A stretch of DNA of 64,000 nt, taken from assembly GCF_016863095.1 (NCBI RefSeq), contig NZ_BOOF01000005.1:124001-188000 (forward strand), given 5' to 3'. Each line of letters begins with the position of its first letter. Position 1 is the first letter of the stretch. The notes under the pieces were generated by a model. It made no database searches. It was given only the letters and a program-made list of their open reading frames with translations, and was not told where the DNA came from. Both the position numbers and the translations under genes were made by a program. Of this stretch, positions 43,201-49,661 are shown piece after piece. Source of the stretch: Microbispora siamensis (lineage in GTDB: Bacteria > Actinomycetota > Actinomycetes > Streptosporangiales > Streptosporangiaceae).

Positions 43201-43724
43201 GCGGTCACCTTGAGGTCGACCCCGGGCAGCACCGACGCGTACGTCGCGGTGTTCCCGTCCAGGTCGGGCTTCGGCAGCGTCCCCGGCCAGGTCATCGCGA
43301 CCGAGCGCCCGCCGTCGCCGATGGTCGCCAGCGGCGCCGTCCCGCCCCCGGAGAAGGACAGGTCCAGCGGCGCCGCGACCGGCCGCACGGTGCCGTCGTC
43401 GGCGAAGCGCAGGGTGGTGTCGACGTCGGCCCAGTCCGTGCCGCGTCGCACCCGCTCGGGCAGCGCCGACGTCTCGGAGGTGAGGCTGCCGTCGGCGTTG
43501 GCGAACACCTGGCGCGTCTCGGTGCGCAGTGGCAGCACCTCCACCCGCTCCCGCGACGTCCGCGCCAGTTCCACCGCCTCCCTCTCGGTCGAGGCGACGG
43601 CCGGTGACGGCGACGGGCCGGGGGTGCTGTCCGCCGCCGCGGGCAGGGCGGGGCCGGCGTGTACGGCACCGGCCGTGAGCAAGGCGCAGGCGGCCAGGGC
43701 GATGCCGCGCGGGCGAAGGCGCAT
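40254..43724 (-). CDS. Secreted LamG-domain protein encoded upstream of the RHS toxin
   Basis: An 1156-residue secreted protein. ATG with GGAG upstream; signal peptide MRLRPRGIALAACALLTAGA to about residue 35. The first 300 residues are a beta-rich domain (RVRRGTDWADVDTTLRF, VYPVYIDPQWSG), then a DNRLRE-like segment (KATFRITQTKSWGC), Ig/Fn3-like modules (SYKVRAYDGTDASAW) and two LamG jelly rolls (MTVSAWVRLTDN near 770; YTVSAWVRLAGDD near 1000). The 44-base gap to the RHS gene suggests one transcript. LamG/RHS pairs are common in actinomycetes, and the LamG partner may aid wall anchoring or assembly of the RHS shell; its role is not proven. Confidence 0.88.
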   Translation of the reverse strand: MRLRPRGIALAACALLTAGAVHAGPALPAAADSTPGPSPSPAVASTEREAVELARTSRERVEVLPLRTETRQVFANADGSLTSETSALPERVRRGTDWADVDTTLRFADDGTVRPVAAPLDLSFSGGGTAPLATIGDGGRSVAMTWPGTLPKPDLDGNTATYASVLPGVDLKVTASVLGYSEVLVVKSREAAANPALAGLAFGMRANGLTVRKTPAGALSAVTDTGTEVFHAPQPRMWDSSGKDLGPAVAGPRQQAKQALMGVDVAGDRVALTPDSSVLTGPDTVYPVYIDPQWSGSKLAWTYVDKAYPSQSYWNSDHTPEIGYYGSGVKRSFFRMDSDNVNGKHILKATFRITQTKSWGCRSDPQVAQIWLTGGISTSTTWSHQPSWADHLDSVASDAGYSSSCPDKGIEFDVTGAIVKAAENGWSNTTFGLNDYDDGAGSVWGWKGFSGSPKLVVDYNTPPATPSGVGTYPGTPCVTGANRPWINAGDAANPIRLKAKIYDPDKANDGVRAEFVMNHYNTTTGAWESITSSLPGGGKTAYKYTTTATDHEIKLPGLVSGESYSYKVRAYDGTDASAWSPWCEFTVDTVDPATLPKVASGDYPADTPDDWKGGVGSEGAFTLSPGDGESDVTSFRYALDDAALATPATQVTIPSGQTSVTVKVAPRHDWINTLYVFPVDKAGNVGKTPAAYSFYVKAGAGPAGEWHLDETSGVSAADSGAAPHPVTLSGTTGWTGGRVNGAVHLDGSTAYGTTSGPVVHTDRGMTVSAWVRLTDNSRNSTVVSQAGNRGVGFQLYYSSSYKRWIFNKYDADKDNPVIVRVVSDTEPQVGVWTHLAGVYDAPAGQLRLYVNGVRQSVPAAYTYTPWDATGPLQLGRVKYNGTFQENFAGDIDEVRVWDRILSDDPRTVNDPALGNEIAVMAKQPPALSGRWAFDEGTGTSGADSSGYGRTATLKGSAAWSDDGVDGAGVLSLDGATAYATTASAPVRTDHSYTVSAWVRLAGDDTCVLPDRVMTAVGQDGSRNSGFYLGYRVYTENGVKVSRWGFSTASDDTDTEKMTVAKSAEPIDCSAINSWTHLVGVYDEVAKEIRLYVNGQISDVRPSSGWHASGGLEIGRVKYRGGYVDYFAGDVDDVRVFAGTLTDRQIVNLTLGLPLDG

Positions 43725-44317
43725 CGGGTCTCCAACAGGCGGGGGGTACGCGCAGAACCGCAATGGTTCCGAACCAGGAGATCAGGACCCGGTCCACGGC
43801 CGGTTCACCCGGAATGAACCGGGTCGAACCTGGTTGATCCGGCGTCTCGGACGCCCTACGCAGGACATGGCCTCGACCGGCTCAGGGCGCCGTGCAGGAC
43901 CGGCGCCCGGAGCGTCGGGCCGCGGGCCGCTCCAGAGCTCGATCCTCCCGATGTCGTCGCCCAAGGCCATCGGCCGCCCGTCATCGGCGAACGCCAGGGC
44001 CGGGAACGCGTTGTCGCCCGCTGGGGAACGTCGCAGTCCCCGCCGAATGGCCCGCCCGAGGTCGCGTCGATGAACCGGCTGCGGCTGGCGCCGATCGGGG
44101 AGTTGTAGCGCCCGTCCGGGGGGCAGGACGTACGCCCCGGAGGAGTCGTGCTGAGGAGGAACCGAAGTGAGGAGTTGTGGGGGCCCGGCGCCATCCGCGG
44201 TCCGGTCACCACCGAAGAGGGGTCTGGCGCTCGGGTCGGGGCGCGATCGTTTGCGGGCGGAGTACTGCGCAGCGTCACATGAGGCCAAGCTCCGCTGGCC
44301 CATACACCTGGAAGCGG
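43725..44317. other. Intergenic region with a degraded WD40-like remnant
   Basis: About 590 bases with no intact gene. The minus strand around 44020-43860 reads ALAFADDGRPMALGDD then IGRIELWSG, a WD40/beta-propeller blade pattern. Nearby frames hold further pieces but are shifted against one another. Promoter of the LamG-RHS operon should lie close to 43724. Confidence 0.45.
43860..44030 (-). pseudogene. Fragment of a WD40-repeat protein gene
   Basis: One blade (about 30 residues, FPALAFADDGRPMALGDDIG and then RIELWSG) remains in frame. No start codon or further blades are found in the same frame, and the blade end runs into unrelated Arg-rich sequence. A decayed remnant is the simplest reading; weak because only one blade is recognisable. 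Confidence 0.35.
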
Positions 44318-44971
44318 CTACCGAGCTTGGAGTACGCCGGCGTCGAGAGACGTCGCGAAGGTCTGCACGTGGTCGATGGCTGCCTGCAACGCCTCCTTCA
44401 GTGGAGCGATGTCCCGCGCGACCTGGGCGAGGAGCATGCCACCCTGGAAGGCGGCAAGGAGCAGATTGGCCAGCTGTGTGGGATCCGCCTCAGCGCTGAT
44501 GCGGCCGAGTTGCTGCATGCGCTCGATTCCCTCGCGGAAGATGCCCCTCCACTGGTCGAACGCATTCGCGAGCTCGTCGTGGACGTCAAGGTCCGTCTTG
44601 ATGATCTCGCTCGCCAGGGAGCCGAGGCTGCAGCCTTCCTGGTAGGCGCGCTCGTAGCGGACGTAGAAATCCGCCCACGCCCGAAACGCGTCGAGGTTGT
44701 CGAAGCAGGCGAATTGCTCGCCGCGGTGGAACGTGAGAACGCGCTCGGCCTGCCAGGCGATCACGGCCAGGACGAGACTCTCCTTGGTCGGGAAGTAGTG
44801 GTTGAGCTGCGATCCGCTGACGCCGGCGGCGCGGCGTAGCTGTTCGTTGTTCGTCGCGTGGACCCCCTTGGTGTAGATGAGCTCCGCGGCGTGCTCCAGG
44901 ATGCGGGCCCGCGTTGCCTGTCCCTTCTCGGTGAGCTTGTGGGGCTCCCGAGCTCCTGTGGTCGGTTTCAT
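44318..44971 (-). CDS. TetR/AcrR family transcriptional regulator
   Basis: A 217-residue regulator. N-terminal HTH: ATRARILEHAAELIYTKGVH, then LRRAAGVSGSQLNHYFPTKE with the typical YFPTKE turn. The C-terminal ligand domain (FYVRYERAYQEGCSLGSLAS, FREGIERMQQLGRI) resembles the TetR_C_16/YcdC-type groups. It faces a redox cluster and two perfect or near-perfect palindromes lie between them, so autoregulation and repression of the cluster are likely. Base composition is lower in G+C than the flanking backbone, suggesting transfer. Confidence 0.92.
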   Translation of the reverse strand: MKPTTGAREPHKLTEKGQATRARILEHAAELIYTKGVHATNNEQLRRAAGVSGSQLNHYFPTKESLVLAVIAWQAERVLTFHRGEQFACFDNLDAFRAWADFYVRYERAYQEGCSLGSLASEIIKTDLDVHDELANAFDQWRGIFREGIERMQQLGRISAEADPTQLANLLLAAFQGGMLLAQVARDIAPLKEALQAAIDHVQTFATSLDAGVLQAR

Positions 44972-44991
44972 GCTTCAGACGATACCTGGAT

Positions 44992-45007
44992 TGGGCTTGA
45001 CAGCCCA
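44992..45007. promoter_or_regulatory. TetR operator half-site pair, copy 1
   Basis: TGGGCT-TGAC-AGCCCA: inverted 6-base arms with a 4-base centre, 21 bases upstream of the tetR start. Confidence 0.65.
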
Positions 45008-45033
45008 GTCCCGAACCGTGTTGACTCAAGAAG

Positions 45034-45049
45034 TGGGCTGATCAGCCCA
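45034..45049. promoter_or_regulatory. TetR operator, copy 2 (perfect palindrome)
   Basis: TGGGCTGATCAGCCCA is a perfect 16-base palindrome with the same arms as the site at 44992. Centres are 42 bases apart, four helical turns, and a TTGACT -35-like box (45021-45026) lies between them. Confidence 0.7.
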
Positions 45050-45100
45050 AAAAATCTCGAATGCGACCCGGGCTGACCACTCACCGGAGGCTGATTCGCC

Positions 45101-45422
45101 GTGTCACGACTGAACGTTCCCTCTCCTGACGACGTCCCCGACGGGGTGGAGGGCATCCTCGACAACGTCGGCGCACAGTTCGGCTTCGTTCCGAACATGT
45201 TCGCGACTCTCGCGTCGAACCCGACCGTCCTCGACGTCCGTCATGACACTGCTCTCGTTTCGCTCAGCAGCTGGTGGAGAGCCGCGGTCAGCTCGGTCGG
45301 TACGCCGGGATGAGCGCCGGCGTCCTCGTCGAGGCGGCGTACCGAGCCGTCAATCCGTCACCGGCTCCACCGATCATTCAGGGATCGACTTCGAGCGCAT
45401 CAGCGACACCACTGCTCCTCAC
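45101..45422 (+). pseudogene. Carboxymuconolactone decarboxylase / peroxidase-related protein gene, deleted and frameshifted
   Basis: The first 48 codons read as a normal AhpD-like peroxidase-related protein (MSRLNVPSPDDVPDG, GAQFGFVPNMFATLASNPTV). The central active-site part with the CxxC/H motif is missing. The sequence resumes in another frame as QQLVESRGQLGRYAG near 45255 and ends in a third frame with GIDFERISD near 45390, which matches the usual C-terminal TDIDFP region. An internal deletion plus shifts have destroyed it. The intact ancestor would have been the first gene of the TetR-controlled cluster. Confidence 0.75.
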
Positions 45423-45451
45423 CCGCTCATCGCAAGAAACGGCAGAGTGCC

Positions 45452-46099
45452 ATGAATCTCGACAAGCTCATGAGCAAGCACCTCACCAGGTATTTCGACC
45501 CCAGCAAGACCATTCCGGAGGAAACCCTTCAGCAGCTGCTGAGGTTCCTGCGCTCCACGCCGTCATCGGTGAACGTACAGCCCAACCACTTCTACGTCCT
45601 CGCCACGCGCGAGGGCAAGGAGCGGCTCGCCAACAACCTGGGCGAACGATTCCAGGACAACGGCGAGAAGATCCTGAACGCGTCGCACACCATCATCCTC
45701 ACCACCCGGGCAGATCTGCCTGACAGCCACCTCGAGGCGGTGTTCGCGAAGGAGAGGGCCGACGGCCGGTTCCCTGACCCGTCAAAGCAGGAGCTGTGGG
45801 AGTCAATGACCCGAGACTTCCTCAACCTGCGCAGCTACGGCTACAAGGACCTGAACCACTGGATGGAGAAGCAGACCTACATGGCGGTGGGCCTGACCAT
45901 GATGGCGGCCGCTGAGCTCGGCGTCGAGGCCACGCCGCTGGAAGGGTTCGACCCGGCCAGTGTCGACAAGGCGTTCAAGATCCGCGAGACCGGACACAGC
46001 ACGACGGTGCTGCTGGCCCTCGGCTACCCCGACCCGGCGAGGGTGTACACCAGCCCGATCTCGCGATTCGACGCCGACCAGCTGTTCACCTTCATCTGA
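45452..46099 (+). CDS. Oxygen-insensitive NAD(P)H nitroreductase (NfsB-like)
   Basis: A 215-residue FMN nitroreductase: FDPSKTIPEETLQQLLRFLR, RSTPSSVNVQPNHFYVL (FMN-binding Ser/Asn region), QTYMAVGLTMMAAAELGVEA and VLLALGYPDP. Length and motifs match NfsB-type dihydropteridine/nitro reductases acting as cytosolic dimers. It follows the broken peroxidase gene and precedes a quinone oxidoreductase, so the cluster probably handles electrophiles or nitro compounds under TetR control. The start is an ATG with a weak ribosome site. Confidence 0.92.
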   Translation: MNLDKLMSKHLTRYFDPSKTIPEETLQQLLRFLRSTPSSVNVQPNHFYVLATREGKERLANNLGERFQDNGEKILNASHTIILTTRADLPDSHLEAVFAKERADGRFPDPSKQELWESMTRDFLNLRSYGYKDLNHWMEKQTYMAVGLTMMAAAELGVEATPLEGFDPASVDKAFKIRETGHSTTVLLALGYPDPARVYTSPISRFDADQLFTFI

Positions 46100-46153
46100 A
46101 CACCCACCCGGAGACCAAAACCCACAACACAAACGAGGAAGGGGACAATCGCA

Positions 46154-47071
46154 ATGAAAGCCATTGTGGTAACCGACCAGGCCGCGGGAACGGCCGGGAT
46201 GACGCTGACGGAGCGGCCGGAGCCGCCCGCAGCGATCAACGACGTCGTCGTTCAGATTCATGCATCGGGCTTCGTCCCGACTGAGATGGAGTGGCCATCG
46301 ACCTGGACCGATCGCGCCGGCCGTGACAGGACACCGTCGATCCCCGGCCACGAGCTGGCCGGAGTGGTCACCGCCCTCGGCTACGGCACGACGGGGCTGT
46401 CGGTCGGGCAGCGGGTGTTCGGCCTTGCCGACTGGTACCGCGACGGCACCCTTGCGGAGTACGTGGCGATCGAAGCACGCAACCTCGCACCGCTGCCCGG
46501 CGACGTCGACTTCACAGTAGGCGCGTCCCTGCCGATCTCAGGTCTGACCGCGTGGCAGGGGCTGTTCCAGCACGGCCGCCTTCAGCCCGGCCAGACCGTC
46601 CTCGCCCATGGCGCAGCCGGGGCGGTCGGGACGATGGTGACCCAGCTCGCACGTGAGGCCGGCGCTTACGTCATCGGCACCGGACGCGCCGCCGACCGTG
46701 AGAAGGCACTCGACTTCGGCGCGCATGAGTTCGTCGACCTCGAGAACGACACGCTGGAAGACGTCGGGGGCGTCGATCTGGTCTTCGACGTCATCGGCGG
46801 CGACGTTCAGACGCGATCCGCTGCCCTGATCAAGGCCGGAGGAACGCTGGTGTCCATCGTCGGCCCGGCCGAGGCGCGGCCCGCTGACGGCCTGGCGGTG
46901 GACTTCGTCGTCGAGGCCGATCGTGCCGAACTGGGTGAGATCGTGCAGCGGGTGCGGGACGGACGGCTGCGGACGAACATCGGTGACGTCGCGAGCTTCG
47001 ATGATGCCATCACTGCCCTCACCCCGACCACGCGACGCAGCGGGAAGACGGTCATCCGCGTACGCCCGTAG
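46154..47071 (+). CDS. NADP-dependent oxidoreductase (quinone oxidoreductase-like MDR)
   Basis: A 305-residue medium-chain dehydrogenase/reductase of the zinc-free quinone oxidoreductase type. GroES-like N-terminal domain with IPGHELAGVVTALG, then the Rossmann domain with VLAHGAAGAVGTMVTQLA (dinucleotide site). No structural zinc Cys cluster. ATG preceded by GAGGAAGGGG. It lies 54 bases after the nitroreductase gene, most likely one transcript. Confidence 0.92.
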   Translation: MKAIVVTDQAAGTAGMTLTERPEPPAAINDVVVQIHASGFVPTEMEWPSTWTDRAGRDRTPSIPGHELAGVVTALGYGTTGLSVGQRVFGLADWYRDGTLAEYVAIEARNLAPLPGDVDFTVGASLPISGLTAWQGLFQHGRLQPGQTVLAHGAAGAVGTMVTQLAREAGAYVIGTGRAADREKALDFGAHEFVDLENDTLEDVGGVDLVFDVIGGDVQTRSAALIKAGGTLVSIVGPAEARPADGLAVDFVVEADRAELGEIVQRVRDGRLRTNIGDVASFDDAITALTPTTRRSGKTVIRVRP

Positions 47072-47159
47072 GGAGCGGATGGCCGCAGTCCGGCTGGCGG
47101 GTCATGGGCCGCCGTTCGTGGCGGCCATGCGGAAGACGCCACCTTGGTCCTTGGCCGGG

Positions 47160-47288
47160 CGGTCAGGGCACCCCATCGACGAGAAGCTGGTGAAGGAGCT
47201 CGTGATCGACTCCTACCGTCTCGTGGTCGGCGGGCTTCCCACGTCCGAGCAGCCCGTGGATCCGCGCACCTACGGCCGCCGCGCCTGA
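47160..47288 (+). pseudogene. C-terminal fragment of an MmcQ/YjbR-type protein gene
   Basis: Reads GHPIDEKLVKELVIDSYRLV then VGGLPTSEQPVDPRTYGRRA with a proper stop. This resembles the final helix and tail of MmcQ/YjbR proteins, but the N-terminal part is not in front of it. Confidence 0.5.
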
Positions 47289-47295
47289 CTTCGTC

Positions 47296-47400
47296 ATGCC
47301 CATGAGCGGCGAGAAGCTCCAGGACAGAGTGCGCGAGACGGCACTGGCGCTGCCCGGGGTCAGCCACGGGCGCCCGTTCATCGGGCATCTGGACGAGGCG
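47296..47400 (+). pseudogene. N-terminal fragment of an MmcQ/YjbR-type protein gene
   Basis: Starts at ATG and reads SGEKLQDRVRETALALPGVS then HGRPFIGHLDEA, the conserved opening of YjbR-like proteins. It breaks off after about 35 residues into Gly/Arg-rich noise. Confidence 0.5.
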
Positions 47401-47527
47401 GGGCGCCCAGGCGAACACGCCGGCCGGGGTGCCGGCACGCTGCCCGGGGTGATCTCTTCCGTCGCGTGCTCCCCCGCTGCTCCACCGGCGATAGCCTCAC
47501 GTGCGGACGAAACGGGAGGTCGCCCGC

Positions 47528-48148
47528 GTGACGGAACTGCTGATGGGGCTCAGCCTCGGCCTGGGCGCGGGCGTCACGCCCGGTGCGTTGCTGACGCTCG
47601 TCATCACGGCCAGCCTGCGCGGCGGGTTCCGCTCGGGGGTGCGCCTGGCCTGCGTGCCGCTGCTGTCCGACCTGCCCGTGGTGCTGCTCGCCGTGACGGC
47701 CGTCGGGGCGCTGCCGCAGGTGCTCCTGCGCGTGCTGTCGGTCGGCGGCGGGCTCTACGTCGTGTACCTCGGCGTGGAGACGCTGCGCGAGGCCCGTACG
47801 GCCCTGCCGCCCCGCCCCGGCGAGGACGCGCCCTCCTCGGCCCGGGAGGTCCTGCGCGGCGTGGTGGTGAACCTGCTCAACCCCCACCCCTGGCTGTTCT
47901 GGATCGCGGTGGGTTCACCGATCTTCGTCTCGGCGTGGGACCGGGCCCCGGCGTACGCGCTGGCCTTCGTGGGCGGGTTCTACCTGGTCCTGGTGGGTTC
48001 CAAGGTGGCGCTCGCGGGAGCCGTGGGGGCCGGCCGGCATCGGCTGACCCCCCGCGGCTACCGATTGCTGCTGGGCGCGAGCGGCGTGCTGCTGGCCGCC
48101 GTCGGCGCCGTGCTCATTGTCCGAGGACTGCTTTTCCCGGTGTACTAG
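47528..48148 (+). CDS. LysE family translocator
   Basis: A 206-residue membrane protein with about six hydrophobic helices and the LysE-type opening LSLGLGAGVTPGALLTLVIT (the GxxPG pattern near the N-terminus). NLLNPHPWLFWIAVG fits the conserved NPK/NPH loop of the family. These proteins export amino acids or similar small molecules. The GTG start was preferred because GGGAGG lies 8 bases upstream; a GTG 27 bases earlier is possible. The 3' end overlaps the convergent APC permease gene by 35 bases. Confidence 0.88.
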   Translation: MTELLMGLSLGLGAGVTPGALLTLVITASLRGGFRSGVRLACVPLLSDLPVVLLAVTAVGALPQVLLRVLSVGGGLYVVYLGVETLREARTALPPRPGEDAPSSAREVLRGVVVNLLNPHPWLFWIAVGSPIFVSAWDRAPAYALAFVGGFYLVLVGSKVALAGAVGAGRHRLTPRGYRLLLGASGVLLAAVGAVLIVRGLLFPVY

Positions 48149-49598
48149 CGGTCGCCACCCTGCTGCGGCGGTAGCCGTACAGGAAGTAGACGACCGTGCC
48201 CACCCACATCCAGACGAAGAACCGGAACCAGGTCTCCACGGGCAGGTTGAGCATCAGGTAGGCCGAGGCCAGCACCGAAAGGATCGGCACCACCGGCACG
48301 AACGGCGTGCGGAAGGAGCGGGGCAGGTCGGGGCGGGTCCTCCGCAGGACCATCACCGCCACCGCGACGATCACGAACGCGAACAGCGTGCCGATGTTCA
48401 CCAGCTCGGCGATGGCGCTCAGCGGGATCAGCGCCGCGAGCAGCGCGGTGACCGCGCCGATGACGATCGTGATCCGGTACGGCGTGCGGAACGTCGGGTG
48501 GACCTTGGCGAGGGAGCGGGGCAGCAGGCTGTCGCGGCACATCGCGAACAGCACCCGGCTCTGGCCCAGCATGAGGATCATCACGACCGTGGTGAGCCCG
48601 GCGATGGCTCCGATGCTGATCAGCGTCGCCATCCAGGGCTGGCCCACCGACCGGAACGCGTCGGCGAGCGGGGCGGACGCGCTGAGCTCCGAGTAGTGCT
48701 GCATCCCGACGACCACGAGCGAGACCGCCACGTAGAGGATCGTGCAGACGACCAGCGAGGCGATGATCCCGATCGGCAGGTCGCGCTGCGGGCGGCGGGT
48801 CTCCTCGGCCGCGGTCGCCACGACGTCGAAGCCGATGTAGGCGAAGAACACCAGGGCGGCGGCCGTGAAGACGCCGAAGACGCCGTACGCGACCGGCTGC
48901 ACGCCGAACAGCACCTGGATGAGCGGGGTCTTCATGCCCTCCCCGGCGGCCATCTGGTGCGACGGCGGGATGAACGGCCGGTAGTTGGCCCCCTTGACGA
49001 AGAACAGCCCGGCGACGATCACCAGCAGCACCACGGCCAGCTTGACCGCCACCATGGCGCCGTTGAACCGGGCCGACATCTTGATCCCGGCCACCAGCAC
49101 CCCGGTCAGCAGGATCACGATCAGCGCCGCCGGGACGTTGAAGACGGCCTCGTCGCCGGCGATGGACGACGGCAGGTAGATCCCGAAGTTCTTCAGCAGC
49201 GAGGCGAAGTAGCCCGACCAGCCCGAGGCGACCACCGCCGCGCCCAGTGCCAGCTCCAGCATCAGGTCCCAGCCGATGATCCAGGCCGGGAACTCGCCGA
49301 TCGTGGCGTACGCGTAGGTGTAGGCCGAGCCGGCCACCGGGACCGTGGCGGCGAACTCGGCGTAGCACAGGGCCGCGAGCGCGCAGACGATCCCGGCGAT
49401 CACGAAGGAGATCGCGACGGCCGGCCCGGCCGTGTTGCGCGCCGCCACTCCGGTCAGCACGAAGATGCCGGTGCCCACGATCACGCCGATGCCGAAGACG
49501 GTGAGATCGAGAGCGCTCAGGCTGCGCCTGAGCCGATGTTCGCCGCCTTCGGCATCCTCAATCGACTGTTCTACCGGCTTCGTCCGGAAAAGACTCAT
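48114..49598 (-). CDS. APC family amino acid permease
   Basis: A 494-residue permease with about 12 transmembrane helices. The APC consensus is at helix 1: LTVFGIGVIVGTGIFVLTGV, and FAYIGFDVVATAAEETRRPQ is the typical helix 6-7 motif. The basic cytosolic N-terminus MSLFRTKPVEQSIEDAEGG starts at the ATG with GAGGAG 7 bases upstream. Resembles cationic amino-acid transporters (CAT/YfnA type). Substrate not determined. Confidence 0.92.
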   Translation of the reverse strand: MSLFRTKPVEQSIEDAEGGEHRLRRSLSALDLTVFGIGVIVGTGIFVLTGVAARNTAGPAVAISFVIAGIVCALAALCYAEFAATVPVAGSAYTYAYATIGEFPAWIIGWDLMLELALGAAVVASGWSGYFASLLKNFGIYLPSSIAGDEAVFNVPAALIVILLTGVLVAGIKMSARFNGAMVAVKLAVVLLVIVAGLFFVKGANYRPFIPPSHQMAAGEGMKTPLIQVLFGVQPVAYGVFGVFTAAALVFFAYIGFDVVATAAEETRRPQRDLPIGIIASLVVCTILYVAVSLVVVGMQHYSELSASAPLADAFRSVGQPWMATLISIGAIAGLTTVVMILMLGQSRVLFAMCRDSLLPRSLAKVHPTFRTPYRITIVIGAVTALLAALIPLSAIAELVNIGTLFAFVIVAVAVMVLRRTRPDLPRSFRTPFVPVVPILSVLASAYLMLNLPVETWFRFFVWMWVGTVVYFLYGYRRSRVATASTPGKAVLGQ

Positions 49599-49661
49599 CC
49601 GCAGGCTCCTCATCACGTCGATGACCTGCAGACTTCCCGGTCACACCGGTATTACTCATAG

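Larger units (their letters stand above)
47072..47527 (+). other. Intergenic region with two MmcQ/YjbR-like gene fragments
   Basis: About 455 bases without an intact gene. It holds a C-terminal piece followed by an N-terminal piece of the same kind of protein (see separate entries). The last ~70 bases lead into the LysE-type gene. Confidence 0.5.

Noticed and set aside
45101..45313. Functional 70-residue carboxymuconolactone decarboxylase
   Set aside because: The frame ends before the active-site CxxC region and the rest of the gene is in other frames.
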